NCBI GenBank assembly: GCA_023446155.1
Contig: JAEXIT010000021.1
Location: 62,001-126,000 of the forward strand
DNA: 64,000 bases
Origin: Bacteroidota bacterium
Lineage (GTDB): Bacteria; Bacteroidota; Bacteroidia; Flavobacteriales; Flavobacteriaceae
Direction of reading: 5' to 3'
Shown piece by piece: positions 1 to 9,047 of this stretch; within the stretch, counting starts at the first letter, position 1, and each line of letters starts with the position of its first letter. The translations under genes were made by a program, and so were the position numbers. The notes beneath the pieces were generated by a model. It saw nothing but the letters and a program-made list of their open reading frames with translations, was not told the DNA's origin and searched no databases.

Positions 1-1402
1 TAAATACGACAACGATAAATAGTCCGAAGAAGAACATTAATGAACCGATCTCAGATACTCCGATGAACCACTGGTCACCAACCGTAGCCGGCATAATCAT
101 ATTGAAGAAATCAATATAGTGACCGGTTAGGATTAAAAGACCTGCCATTACTACTACCCAACTTAAACGTTTGAAATCAGTGTTGATCAAGATTAATATA
201 GGGAATACGAAGTTTAAGGCCAACATTCCGAAGAATGGTAATTTATAATGTTCAATTCGCGTAATGAAGTAGGTTACCTCTTCCGGGATGTTAGAATACC
301 ACATTAACATGAATTGTGAGAACCATAAGTACGTCCAGAATACAGAGATACCGAACATGAATTTTGCCAAATCGTGGATGTGACTTGTGTTCACGTGCTC
401 TAAATATCCTTTTGATTTTAAGTACAAGGTAACGAAAGCAATAGTTGTGATTCCGCTCACGAAGAAGCTGGCGAATACATACCATCCGAATAAAGTACTG
501 TACCAGTGTGGATCAACCGACATAATCCAATCCCATGAAGCGATCGATTCGGTTACGATAAAGAATACTAAGAATCCGGCTGCTAATTTGAAATTCTTTT
601 TGTAGAAAGAATCGTCGTTAGCATTATCCTGAGCCAATGAATTTTTTCTTGATAAATAACGGTATAAGTTCCAACCTGCTAAGAAGATTGCCGCTCTGAT
701 TAGGAAGAACGGTACATTTAAGAACCCTTGTTTCCCTTGGATTAACTCATCGTGTTTTACCACTTCAGGATCCATCCAAACGAAAAGGTGATTTAAATGC
801 ATTCCGCTAGCTACTAAAAGGATGAAGAAAATGATCGATCCTGGTAATAAATAGCTGGTGATACCTTCCATAACACGGAATAATACCGGAGACCAACCTG
901 CCTGAGCCGCCCATTGGATTGCGTAGAACGCTAATACTCCAACAGAGATCAACATAAAGAAGATACACGCTACGTAAAGCGCTGCCCAAGGTTTGTTTTG
1001 CAATTGGTGCAATACATGCTCCAGATGCTCTTTGTGATCGGAATGTGCTTTTGCTTCAGTATAATCCTGACCATGTGCTGCTTCCGCTTTGTGATTATCG
1101 TGATGATGTGCATCAGCTACCGGAGCAACTGCAGCTACAGTATCGTTTTCTGTTTTTAGTGAATCGGCAACAACAGTTTCCGTTTTAGCTTCCTCATGGT
1201 GAGTCGCCACAGCAGCATGTTCGTCGTGCGATTCGTGCGCCACAGCTTCCGTATGATGACCGCCATGATGACTGTCGGCTAAAATTTTCTCTACGTCTTC
1301 GATGGTCTTAGGTGCAGTCAAAAAACCAAAAGCAATTCCCACAAGCCCTAAAGCCATCATGACGAATGCAAAAGTTTTTAATTTGCTTGAAAATGTGTAC
1401 AT
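1..1402 (-). CDS. actF: Alternative complex III subunit ActF (partial, 3' end beyond window)
   Basis: Translated from ATG at 1402, the frame stays open to the window edge, giving at least 467 residues. This is the NrfD-like polytopic subunit at the end of the act operon, part of the membrane quinol oxidase module of alternative complex III. One N-terminal membrane segment (about residues 9-27) is followed by a long hydrophilic linker (about residues 45-145) with roughly 19 histidines in clusters such as HH and HHH. Repeated hydrophobic helices then run to the edge. Identity rests on its place after actE and on motifs such as WDWIMSVDPHWYSTLFGWY. The C-terminus is missing, so full length is unknown. 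Cytochrome oxidase genes are the usual next neighbours in this phylum but lie outside the window. Confidence 0.93.
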   Translation of the reverse strand, partial: MYTFSSKLKTFAFVMMALGLVGIAFGFLTAPKTIEDVEKILADSHHGGHHTEAVAHESHDEHAAVATHHEEAKTETVVADSLKTENDTVAAVAPVADAHHHDNHKAEAAHGQDYTEAKAHSDHKEHLEHVLHQLQNKPWAALYVACIFFMLISVGVLAFYAIQWAAQAGWSPVLFRVMEGITSYLLPGSIIFFILLVASGMHLNHLFVWMDPEVVKHDELIQGKQGFLNVPFFLIRAAIFLAGWNLYRYLSRKNSLAQDNANDDSFYKKNFKLAAGFLVFFIVTESIASWDWIMSVDPHWYSTLFGWYVFASFFVSGITTIAFVTLYLKSKGYLEHVNTSHIHDLAKFMFGISVFWTYLWFSQFMLMWYSNIPEEVTYFITRIEHYKLPFFGMLALNFVFPILILINTDFKRLSWVVVMAGLLILTGHYIDFFNMIMPATVGDQWFIGVSEIGSLMFFFGLFIVVVF

Positions 1403-1430
1403 ATCTAATACTTTCAAATGTGTTCTACAA

Positions 1431-1976
1431 TTATAATCCTGCTTTTAATTTCATCACGTGATCCACAACCTGCCAGCGTTCTTCCTGGGTTAATTGGTTG
1501 GCGTGAGAACCCATGGAGTTTAATCCATAAGTAATTACGTGGAAAACACTTCCTTCCGTGATCGGTCTGTCAGCATAACTAGGTACCCCTAAGAACTTCT
1601 CTCTTTTAACCAGTTTTCCTTTTCCGTCTCCGGCTTCACCGTGACAGATGGCACAGTAAATATTAAACAGTTCGGTTCCTTTTTTAGAATCAATTTTAGT
1701 AGAATCCAAAGGTGATTTTAAGTTTGCTTTTGCTAATTCATAGCCAGCAGTTGAGTTTTCGTACGCATATGGTTCGAAACCTCTAGGAATAGAACCTTTT
1801 GCAGGTAACTGACCTTCTTTTCCATTTTTGAATGCACCGGACTGTGAATACGTTTCGTAAGCCACAGACTCATACATATTAGGAAAGAACTGATAGTTAG
1901 GTTTTGATTTGTTAAAACAAGATGTTGTAACAACCGATACACCTACTAATGCTACTATTTTATATAAGGCTTTCAT
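1431..1976 (-). CDS. actE: Alternative complex III monohaem cytochrome c subunit ActE
   Basis: 181 residues. The N-terminus is a lipoprotein signal ending in a lipobox (VVTTSC, Cys20), so the protein is probably anchored to the membrane on the periplasmic side. A single haem-c motif, CAICH, lies near residue 110, followed by a class I cytochrome c pattern (GDGKGKL, then GLNSMGSHANQLT with the likely Met ligand). In the complex it carries electrons from the pentahaem ActA towards the terminal oxidase. It starts 8 bp after the actD stop, in the conserved order actABCDEF. Its length and motif count fit the family. Confidence 0.95.
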   Translation of the reverse strand: MKALYKIVALVGVSVVTTSCFNKSKPNYQFFPNMYESVAYETYSQSGAFKNGKEGQLPAKGSIPRGFEPYAYENSTAGYELAKANLKSPLDSTKIDSKKGTELFNIYCAICHGEAGDGKGKLVKREKFLGVPSYADRPITEGSVFHVITYGLNSMGSHANQLTQEERWQVVDHVMKLKAGL

Positions 1977-1984
1977 ATCTTCAA

Positions 1985-2509
1985 TTAATGCTTATCAATT
2001 ACTTTAACTTCTACAGCACCTGTATTCTTGAAGAACGAAATCAAATCTTCTTCGTTTCCGTGAAGTGCCACTTCCATCAAGAAGTGATCGTCTGTAGTTC
2101 TTACATCCGGGTTTTCAGCAGCTTTGAACGGCCATAATCTACTTCTAAGGTAGAACGTGATCACCATTAAGTGAGCCGCGAAAAATACGGTAAGCTCAAA
2201 CATAATAGGCACAAAAGCCGGCATGTTATCGATAAAACTAAAACTTGGTTTTCCACCGATATCCTGTGGCCAGTCAACAATCATTACATAGTTCATTAAT
2301 GATGCCGCAACTGATAAACCAACTAAACCGTAAAGGAAAGAAGCAATCGCAATTCGTGTAGGCGCTAACCCCATTGCTTTGTCCAACCCGTGAACCGGGA
2401 ATGGCGTGTAAACTTCTTCAATATGATGATGTGCCGCACGGGTAGCTTTAACAGCATCCATCAGGATGTCATCATCATTGTATATAGCATGTATTACTTT
2501 ATTACTCAT
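1985..2509 (-). CDS. actD: Alternative complex III subunit ActD (DUF3341)
   Basis: 174 residues with the DUF3341 architecture: a soluble N-terminal domain with the segment AIYNDDDILMDAVK, then two transmembrane helices (about residues 55-80 and 98-120) and a short C-terminal tail. ActD is a structural membrane subunit of alternative complex III without known cofactors, and this sequence shows no haem or iron-sulphur motif. It is 6 bp from the actC stop and 8 bp from the actE start, consistent with co-transcription. The assignment is secure from family signature plus operon position. Confidence 0.94.
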   Translation of the reverse strand: MSNKVIHAIYNDDDILMDAVKATRAAHHHIEEVYTPFPVHGLDKAMGLAPTRIAIASFLYGLVGLSVAASLMNYVMIVDWPQDIGGKPSFSFIDNMPAFVPIMFELTVFFAAHLMVITFYLRSRLWPFKAAENPDVRTTDDHFLMEVALHGNEEDLISFFKNTGAVEVKVIDKH

Positions 2510-2515
2510 GATCTA

Positions 2516-3922
2516 TTAATGATTATGTGAATTGTGTCCTTCTTGTTCTCTTTGTCTCTTGTAGTTATCACCCGATGTTTTTAAGATCGTTTTAACCTCT
2601 GCCTGTGCAATTACCGGGAAGCTTCTTGAATATAATAAGAATAATACGAAGAAGAATCCGATTGTACCGATATAGATACCAGCATCAACAAATGTTGGCT
2701 GGAACATAGTCCAAGAAGATGGTAGGTAATCACGGTGTAATGAGGTAACGATAATTACGAAACGCTCGAACCACATACCGATGTTTACTACGATAGAGAT
2801 AATGAAAGAGAACATGATACTGGTTCTTAATTTTTTGAACCACATGAACTGCGGTGAGAATACGTTACACGTCATCATCAACCAGTATGACCACCAGTAA
2901 GGACCTGTTGCTCTGTTTAAGAAAGCATATTGTTCGTATTCTACTCCTGAGTACCAAGCTACGAAAAGCTCAGTGATATACGCGATACCTACGATAGAAC
3001 CTGTAATCATAACTACAATGTTCATCAATTCGATATGCTGTACGGTGATATATTCTTCAAGATTTGACACTTTTCTCATAATGATCAAAAGTGTGTTTAC
3101 CATTGCGAATCCAGAGAAGATCGCACCCGCAACGAAGTACGGAGGTAAGATAGTGGTATGCCATCCCGGAATAACGGAAGTAGCAAAGTCAAAGGATACA
3201 ATCGTGTGTACGGAAAGTACAAGAGGTGTTGCCAAACCAGCCAATACAAGAGATACCTCTTCAAAACGCTGCCAGTCTTTTGCTCTACCACTCCATCCGA
3301 ACGAAAGGATTGAATAAACTCTTTTTGTAAATGGTGTTACCGCACGGTCACGTAGCATTGCGAAATCGGGTAATAAACCAGTCCACCAGAACACCAATGA
3401 AACCGATAAATACGTAGAGATCGCGAATACGTCCCAAAGTAAGGGTGAGTTAAAGTTAACCCAAAGTGAACCGAATTGGTTCGGGATTGGTAATACCCAG
3501 TATCCTAACCATGGACGCCCCATGTGGATAATCGGGAATAAACCCGCCTGAACTACCGAGAAGATAGTCATCGCTTCTGCAGAACGGTTAATCGCCATTC
3601 TCCATTTTTGACGGAATAATAATAGTACGGCAGAAATTAGGGTTCCGGCGTGACCGATACCTACCCACCATACGAAGTTGGTAATATCCCATGCCCAACC
3701 AATTGTTTTATTTAATCCCCATGTTCCAATACCAGTAGAAATGGTGTAGATCATACAACCTAATCCCCAAAGGAAAGCGGTTAACGCGATAGAAAATACT
3801 ATCCACCATAGTTTGTTCGCTCTTCCTTCAACAGGTCTAGCTACATCTACTGTTACATCGTGATAAGTTTTATCACCTATAACCAAAGGTTTTCTAATGG
3901 GTGCTTCGTAATGAGACGACAT
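2516..3922 (-). CDS. actC: Alternative complex III NrfD-like quinol-binding subunit ActC
   Basis: 468 residues, polytopic (about ten hydrophobic helices), belonging to the NrfD/PsrC family. ActC forms a quinol-oxidation site in the membrane next to the iron-sulphur subunit ActB. Characteristic segments include WWVGIGHAGTLISAVLLLFR and HMGRPW near residues 88-140, and AIFSGFAMVNTLL later. The C-terminal tail is hydrophilic and His-rich (GHNSHNH). The gene follows actB after 39 bp and precedes actD by 6 bp. ActF is the second NrfD-like subunit of the complex and lies at the end of the operon. Confidence 0.95.
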   Translation of the reverse strand: MSSHYEAPIRKPLVIGDKTYHDVTVDVARPVEGRANKLWWIVFSIALTAFLWGLGCMIYTISTGIGTWGLNKTIGWAWDITNFVWWVGIGHAGTLISAVLLLFRQKWRMAINRSAEAMTIFSVVQAGLFPIIHMGRPWLGYWVLPIPNQFGSLWVNFNSPLLWDVFAISTYLSVSLVFWWTGLLPDFAMLRDRAVTPFTKRVYSILSFGWSGRAKDWQRFEEVSLVLAGLATPLVLSVHTIVSFDFATSVIPGWHTTILPPYFVAGAIFSGFAMVNTLLIIMRKVSNLEEYITVQHIELMNIVVMITGSIVGIAYITELFVAWYSGVEYEQYAFLNRATGPYWWSYWLMMTCNVFSPQFMWFKKLRTSIMFSFIISIVVNIGMWFERFVIIVTSLHRDYLPSSWTMFQPTFVDAGIYIGTIGFFFVLFLLYSRSFPVIAQAEVKTILKTSGDNYKRQREQEGHNSHNH

Positions 3923-3961
3923 AATCCTTTATATTGATTCTTAATTAATTATTTTACTTGT

Positions 3962-6900
3962 TTAGGTATTTCTAACTTTTACGTGGTAGAATACATTTGG
4001 TTTTGTTCCGATGTGCTCCAGTAAGTGATACATTCTGTCGTCTTCGGCCAATTTAGCAACCTGACTTTCTTTATCATTTACATCACCAAATATCATCGCT
4101 CCGCTAGAACAAGCTGCCGAACATGCTACCTGGAACTCGTCTTTACCTACTAATCTTCCATCGCGTTTCGCTTTTAAGATCGTAGCCTGAGTCATCTGGA
4201 TACATAGTGAACATTTTTCCATAACCCCTCTTGAACGAACGTTCACATCAGGATTCAATACCATACGTCCTAAATCATCATTCATGTGGTAGTCGAACTC
4301 ACTGTTTTTGTTGTACAAGAACCAGTTGAAACGACGTACTTTATACGGACAGTTGTTTGCACAGTAACGAGTACCCACACAACGGTTGTAAGCCATGTGG
4401 TTTTGTCCCTGACGACCGTGAGATGTAGCCGCTACCGGACATACTGTTTCACATGGTGCGTGGTTACAGTGCTGACACATTACCGGTTGGAAAGCAACCT
4501 GTGGATTTTCTGACGGATCTTCCATACCAGTGAAGGTATCGATAGAGTTCATTAATCCGGAAGCGCCTTCTTTTAATTCCACATCTCCTTTGAAAGTATC
4601 CTGAGAAGAATAGTAACGGTCGATACGCAACCAGTGCATATCACGGCTTCTTCTAACCTCAGATTTACCAACTACCGGTACGTTGTTTTCGGCGTGACAT
4701 GCGATAACACATGCGCCACAACCTGTACAAGCATTAAGATCGATCGATAAATTAAAGTGGTGACCTACAGTACGGTCGAAAGAATCCCAAAGATCTACAG
4801 AACTAGCTGCCACTTCTTTGTGATCTAAAGATACAACCGGAACAATGTTCCACTCTGCAGCGTCTTTAGTATTGAAGATTTCAAGGGTAGTTTCTTTGAT
4901 GATATCTCCTCTACCCATTAATGTTTTTTGCAACTGAACACAAGCGAATTCGTGGTCACCGTTTGCTTTGGAAACTTTAACCGGCTGATCCGATTTTTGG
5001 TTTGCATAAAGCGTATAAGCGTTAACCCCAACTTGCATTTCTTGTTTCATCGCTTCTTTACGGCCGTAACCTAAAGCAATACCGATAGTACCAACAGCCT
5101 GACCTGGTTGAATGATTACCGGAACGTTTTCCAACTTCGCACCACCTACTTCAATCGTAGAGTAGCTTCCGTTTAATCCACCGTTTGCTACGTTATAGTT
5201 TACTAATCCTAGTTTTTCAGCGTCTTTTTTAGAAACCGTTACGTAGTTATCCCATGATACACGAGTGATCGGATCCGGGAACTCTTGTAACCAAGGGTTG
5301 TTTGCCTGCTGACCATCACCCATACCGGTTTTAGTATATAATACTAATTCCAATCCACCTAAGTTTTTAGCTTGTGCTAAAACTCCGGCAGCAGAAGCAA
5401 AATCAACATTAGCACCACCAGCGGCAGCAGTAACCGGAGTTACATAGAAACCGTCGTGAACTAATTTATTCCAAGTTGCTCCACCCGCTACTACAGCAGT
5501 ACCGTGTGCTTTAAGGAAATCATAATAAGAAGCCGGATTTCCTGTCCAGGCTAATAATGCCTCCTGGAATTGTTTTGTATCAAACAAAGGACGGATCGTT
5601 GGCTGAGTAATACTATAGTGTCCTTTTACGATGCTAACATCTCCCCAAGACTCTAAATAGTGTGGCGTTGCAACGGCAACCTTTGTTTTTAAAGCTGTTT
5701 CATCTTCTTTTAATGAAAACGCAACAGACATTTTTACTTTACCAAGACCTTCTACGAAGTCGGCTGCATTTGGTAATGTATACACCGGGTTAACACCATT
5801 CATAATCAACGTATGAACTGATCCCGCTTTCATATCTTTTACCAATTGTGCTACTGCTTTCGCATCCCCTTTACGGATCAAGCGAGGCGTAGCCGCATTA
5901 AAAGCTTCAGCATTTAATGCTCTGTTGATAGCCAACACCAATAATTGTGCGTTAACATCGTCCAGACCAGAAACCAAAACTCCTTTTCCGGCAGCAGCTT
6001 TCAATTGTTGTGCTGCTTTCATTACCGCTTCTTCGTTTGCCACTTTCGGAGTCGAAACGGAAGCACCAGTAATTACATTATATATTTTTACTAAAGCGTG
6101 TTTTTGCTCAGTAACCGTCATTGGGATACGCTTATCAGCGTTTGCACCCGCAAGTGACATGTTCGATTCGATTTGGATGTGCTTCGACATTTTCCCGTTT
6201 TTAGGAATACGTCCCTGTGCATATCCGGCATCGTATCCACCACCTTGCCAATCTCCTAAGATATCGGCACCAACAGAAACAATCACATCCGCTTTTGAGA
6301 AGTCATAATCCGCTAAAGCTCTTTCTCCATATACCGCTTGGAAAGCATCAAGAGCGTCAGAACTAGAAACCGCATCATACACTACATGTTTAGCAGTAGG
6401 GTTTTTTGCGATAAAGTCGGCAATCAATTTATCCGTAGATGGACTTGCCATTGTTCCTGTTAAAAGAACCACTTGTCCACCTTTTGTTTTTGCCTCTGCT
6501 AATGCAGCCGTTACTTTAGCATCAACATCTGCCCATGAAGCATCTTTACCTTCAATTTTAGATTGCTTTAAACGAAGGCTATCGTAAAGCGATAACACAG
6601 AAGCATGAACTCTTGCATTCGCTCCGGTTTTTGCATTCGGTAAGTTATTATTTTCAACCTTGATAGGACGACCTTCACGCGTTTTGATAAGGATATTCGC
6701 GAAATCGAAACCATCGGCAATAGTAGTTGCATAGAAATCTGCAACACCTGGAATGATCTCTTCAGGTTGAACTACATAAGGAATAGACTTGATTACCGGA
6801 CCTTCACACGCAGCTAAAGAAGCTGCTGCTGTAGAAAATCCTACGTATTTCAAAAAGTCACGACGAGTAGTTGACGAAGTCGATAAGGTATCCTTATCAC

Positions 6901-7018
6901 CAAGAAATTCATCGGTAGGAATTTCTTCAACAAACTCATTGTTTCTTAGCGTCTCAACAATAGAACTATTTTCGTTTAGTTCTTCAACACTTTTCCAGTA
7001 TTTTTTGTTTGATGCCAT
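3962..7018 (-). CDS. actB: Alternative complex III subunit ActB (molybdopterin-like plus ferredoxin domains)
   Basis: 1018 residues. The N-terminus has a twin-arginine motif (RRDFLK, residues 52-57), a hydrophobic stretch and a lipobox-like LAAC at residues 68-71, after an unusually long leading segment. A large domain resembling molybdopterin oxidoreductases follows (to about residue 740); in the family it does not hold molybdenum. The last 260 residues are a four-cluster ferredoxin domain with CTGCGACVIAC, CQHCNHAPCETVC, CANNCPYK and CSLC/CSAAC. These clusters take electrons from quinol and pass them to ActA. It starts 32 bp after the actA stop. Confidence 0.96.
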   Translation of the reverse strand: MASNKKYWKSVEELNENSSIVETLRNNEFVEEIPTDEFLGDKDTLSTSSTTRRDFLKYVGFSTAAASLAACEGPVIKSIPYVVQPEEIIPGVADFYATTIADGFDFANILIKTREGRPIKVENNNLPNAKTGANARVHASVLSLYDSLRLKQSKIEGKDASWADVDAKVTAALAEAKTKGGQVVLLTGTMASPSTDKLIADFIAKNPTAKHVVYDAVSSSDALDAFQAVYGERALADYDFSKADVIVSVGADILGDWQGGGYDAGYAQGRIPKNGKMSKHIQIESNMSLAGANADKRIPMTVTEQKHALVKIYNVITGASVSTPKVANEEAVMKAAQQLKAAAGKGVLVSGLDDVNAQLLVLAINRALNAEAFNAATPRLIRKGDAKAVAQLVKDMKAGSVHTLIMNGVNPVYTLPNAADFVEGLGKVKMSVAFSLKEDETALKTKVAVATPHYLESWGDVSIVKGHYSITQPTIRPLFDTKQFQEALLAWTGNPASYYDFLKAHGTAVVAGGATWNKLVHDGFYVTPVTAAAGGANVDFASAAGVLAQAKNLGGLELVLYTKTGMGDGQQANNPWLQEFPDPITRVSWDNYVTVSKKDAEKLGLVNYNVANGGLNGSYSTIEVGGAKLENVPVIIQPGQAVGTIGIALGYGRKEAMKQEMQVGVNAYTLYANQKSDQPVKVSKANGDHEFACVQLQKTLMGRGDIIKETTLEIFNTKDAAEWNIVPVVSLDHKEVAASSVDLWDSFDRTVGHHFNLSIDLNACTGCGACVIACHAENNVPVVGKSEVRRSRDMHWLRIDRYYSSQDTFKGDVELKEGASGLMNSIDTFTGMEDPSENPQVAFQPVMCQHCNHAPCETVCPVAATSHGRQGQNHMAYNRCVGTRYCANNCPYKVRRFNWFLYNKNSEFDYHMNDDLGRMVLNPDVNVRSRGVMEKCSLCIQMTQATILKAKRDGRLVGKDEFQVACSAACSSGAMIFGDVNDKESQVAKLAEDDRMYHLLEHIGTKPNVFYHVKVRNT

Positions 7019-7050
7019 TGTATATAGATATTAGCTTCTTAATTTATTTA

Positions 7051-8325
7051 TTAATAGTGACATTTACCACACTCTAAACCTCCCATTTGTGCAGCTGTCA
7101 ATTTATCTACACCATATTTTTTGGATAGTTCTTCGTGGATTTTTTTGTAGTACTCATTACCTTCCACATTAACATTGGTTTCTCTGTGACAGTTCACACA
7201 CCATCCCATAGTTAACGGAGAATGTTGTCTCATAATTTCCATAGTCTCAACCGGACCGTGACATTTCTGACACTCTAATCCTGCAACAGACACGTGCTGC
7301 GAGTGATTGAAGTACACAAAGTCAGGAAGATTATGAACACGTACCCACTTAACAGGTTTCACTTTTCCTGTATATTTTTGAGCTGTTTTATCCCATCCTA
7401 CAGCATCGTATAGTTTTTGGATTTCAGCAGAGTAGAATTCTTTAGTATGCTCAACATACGTTGAATCAGCATCCCCTTGGAATTCATTGATGTTTTTATG
7501 ACAGTTCATACAAACATTCAACGATGGAATACCAGAAGTTTTACTAACACGAGCAGAAGAGTGACAGTATTTACAATCGATACCGTTGTCACCTGCGTGA
7601 ATTTTATGCGAGAAGTGAATTGGCTGAATCGGCTCATACCCCTGATCAACACCCACTTGCATTAAGTACCCGTAGATAAAGTATGCTCCAACTAAAAGCA
7701 TTACAATAACCGATACCAATACCAGGAATTGATTTCTGGCAAAAGCAATCCAGATTGGCAACGACTTCTCTTTTACAGGAGCCTCGATACCGTTCGCTTT
7801 CGCAATTTTGTTCAGTACGTTTTTCACAAATAACAACATTGCTACCAACATAGCAAGCACTACCGCTAAAACACCTAAAACCAGGTTATTAGAAACCCCA
7901 CCTTCCTGAGCACCGGCAGCAGCTCCACCACCCGCAGCAGCAGCCTTAGGCTCCTCTTTAGGCTGTGACGTATACGCTAAGATATTATCGATATCGGCAT
8001 CAGACAATTGCGGGAAAGCAGTCATTACTTTCTTGTCATTCTCCTCGAACACCTTAATAGCTTTGGCATCACCGGATTTAATCAACTCGGAACTGTTTTT
8101 AATCCACTTGTGCAACCAAGCCACATCATGTCGTTCTGTAACACCACGAAGCGCAGGCCCCGTCATTGCTGCATCCAACTTGTGACAAGCGGCACAATTA
8201 GAATTAAAAAGCGCTTTACCTGCAGCTGCATCTTGTGCATTCGAGGTAAAAGAAAAAGATAGCACTAATGCTAAACTGAACAATAAAATCTTTGAAAACG
8301 ATTTATGGTTACCCACTTTTTTCAT
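7051..8325 (-). CDS. actA: Alternative complex III multihaem cytochrome c subunit ActA
   Basis: First gene of the act operon. I chose ATG at 8325, giving MKKVGNHKS and a clean signal peptide ending at NAQ; a TTG six codons upstream is possible but less likely. The product has 424 residues. Six CxxCH motifs are visible: CAACH in an N-terminal monohaem domain, then after two membrane helices separated by about 35 residues CKYCH, CMNCH, CQKCH, CVNCH and CGKCH, the last almost at the C-terminus. The five C-terminal motifs match the pentahaem domain that carries electrons from ActB. The N-terminal domain is an extra cytochrome c, joined by an Ala/Gly-rich linker. Confidence 0.95.
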   Translation of the reverse strand: MKKVGNHKSFSKILLFSLALVLSFSFTSNAQDAAAGKALFNSNCAACHKLDAAMTGPALRGVTERHDVAWLHKWIKNSSELIKSGDAKAIKVFEENDKKVMTAFPQLSDADIDNILAYTSQPKEEPKAAAAGGGAAAGAQEGGVSNNLVLGVLAVVLAMLVAMLLFVKNVLNKIAKANGIEAPVKEKSLPIWIAFARNQFLVLVSVIVMLLVGAYFIYGYLMQVGVDQGYEPIQPIHFSHKIHAGDNGIDCKYCHSSARVSKTSGIPSLNVCMNCHKNINEFQGDADSTYVEHTKEFYSAEIQKLYDAVGWDKTAQKYTGKVKPVKWVRVHNLPDFVYFNHSQHVSVAGLECQKCHGPVETMEIMRQHSPLTMGWCVNCHRETNVNVEGNEYYKKIHEELSKKYGVDKLTAAQMGGLECGKCHY

Positions 8326-8410
8326 AGTTAAAATGATTATCAACTAAATTTGGCACGATTTTGTCTGGAATTGTCCTAGGACAAAAACCTACCTTATTTA
8401 TAAACTCCGA

Positions 8411-8438
8411 CAAAAATACGACTTATGTACTATTCAAA
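8411..8438 (-). promoter_or_regulatory. Predicted promoter of the act operon
   Basis: On the minus strand a TATTTTTG element (8411-8418) matches the Bacteroidetes -7 consensus TAnnTTTG. A TTTG (8435-8438) lies 16 bp upstream as a possible -33 element. The start would fall about 80 nt before the actA start codon. The spacing is slightly short. Confidence 0.5.
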
Positions 8439-8515
8439 AAACCTTAAATTTATCTTAATTGCAATTTATACCCATTCTAAATAAACTGCGAAAGCCCGTT
8501 TTCACGGAATAATTG

Positions 8516-8523
8516 TATTTTTG
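8516..8523 (+). promoter_or_regulatory. Predicted -7 promoter element of the SPOR-domain gene
   Basis: TATTTTTG matches TAnnTTTG exactly and lies 18 bp before ATG at 8542. It overlaps the TTG at 8521 that could otherwise be called as the start, so it argues for the ATG. Confidence 0.55.
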
Positions 8524-8541
8524 CATCAAACATACTTCATT

Positions 8542-8934
8542 ATGAGAATCTTACCCGGAAACAAAATCCATTTTTTACCTTTAATCGCTTTATTATTAAG
8601 CCCAATCGCACAGGCACAGACCTCAAAAATTAACATTGATCAGGATCCGAAATTTGAGCAGTTATTAAATGAAAAACGAAAAATAAACAGCTCGATAACT
8701 GTTAACGATCGGTATAAAATTCAAATTTTTTACGGTACTAATGACGAAGCCAAAAAAACGTTGGTAAATTTCCGAAAAGAATTCAGAAATATAGACGGAA
8801 CCATCGTTTACAACAACCCTTCTTACAAAGTTTGGATCGGTTCGTTCAAAACGCGTATCGAGGCCGAAAAAAACCTTTTGGACATCAAGAAGAAATACCC
8901 GAATGCCTTGCTGATAAAGCCAAACAAACAATAA
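8542..8934 (+). CDS. Secreted SPOR-domain protein
   Basis: 130 residues from ATG at 8542. A Sec signal peptide (LPLIALLLSPIAQAQ, cleavage after AQA) is followed by a short linker and one SPOR domain. The domain shows the pattern YKIQIFYGTNDEAKK, then YKVWIGSFKTRIEAEKNL and a final NALLIKP. SPOR domains bind denuded peptidoglycan, so the protein probably acts in the periplasm at the cell wall; its specific role is not known. It is a single gene divergent from the act operon and convergent with infB. The upstream TTG at 8521 is rejected because it lies in the predicted promoter. Confidence 0.85.
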   Translation: MRILPGNKIHFLPLIALLLSPIAQAQTSKINIDQDPKFEQLLNEKRKINSSITVNDRYKIQIFYGTNDEAKKTLVNFRKEFRNIDGTIVYNNPSYKVWIGSFKTRIEAEKNLLDIKKKYPNALLIKPNKQ

Positions 8935-8940
8935 AAACAA

Positions 8941-8999
8941 AACCCCGAGAAACGGGGTTTCCAATAAAAAAATGCCCCGCAATTGCGGGGCATTTTTTA
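8941..8999. terminator. Double hairpin terminator region between SPOR gene and infB
   Basis: Two adjacent stem-loops: AACCCCG/CGGGGTT (8941-8959) followed by T-rich DNA, and ATGCCCCGCA/TGCGGGGCAT (8972-8993) followed by TTTTTT. The second has A-runs on one side and T-runs on the other, so it can end transcription from both converging units. Confidence 0.85.
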
Positions 9000-9010
9000 T
9001 ACTTCCAGCA

Positions 9011-9042
9011 AACCTGACAGGTTTTAAAAACCTGCCAGGTGT
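9011..9042. repeat. Dispersed CCTGACAGGTTT palindrome, copy 1
   Basis: Imperfect inverted repeat with arms ACCTGACAGGTTTT and AAAACCTGCCAGGT (one mismatch), 6 bp downstream of the infB stop. Related copies lie at 53349, 56945 and 62703. Confidence 0.8.
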
Positions 9043-9047
9043 CCGGA

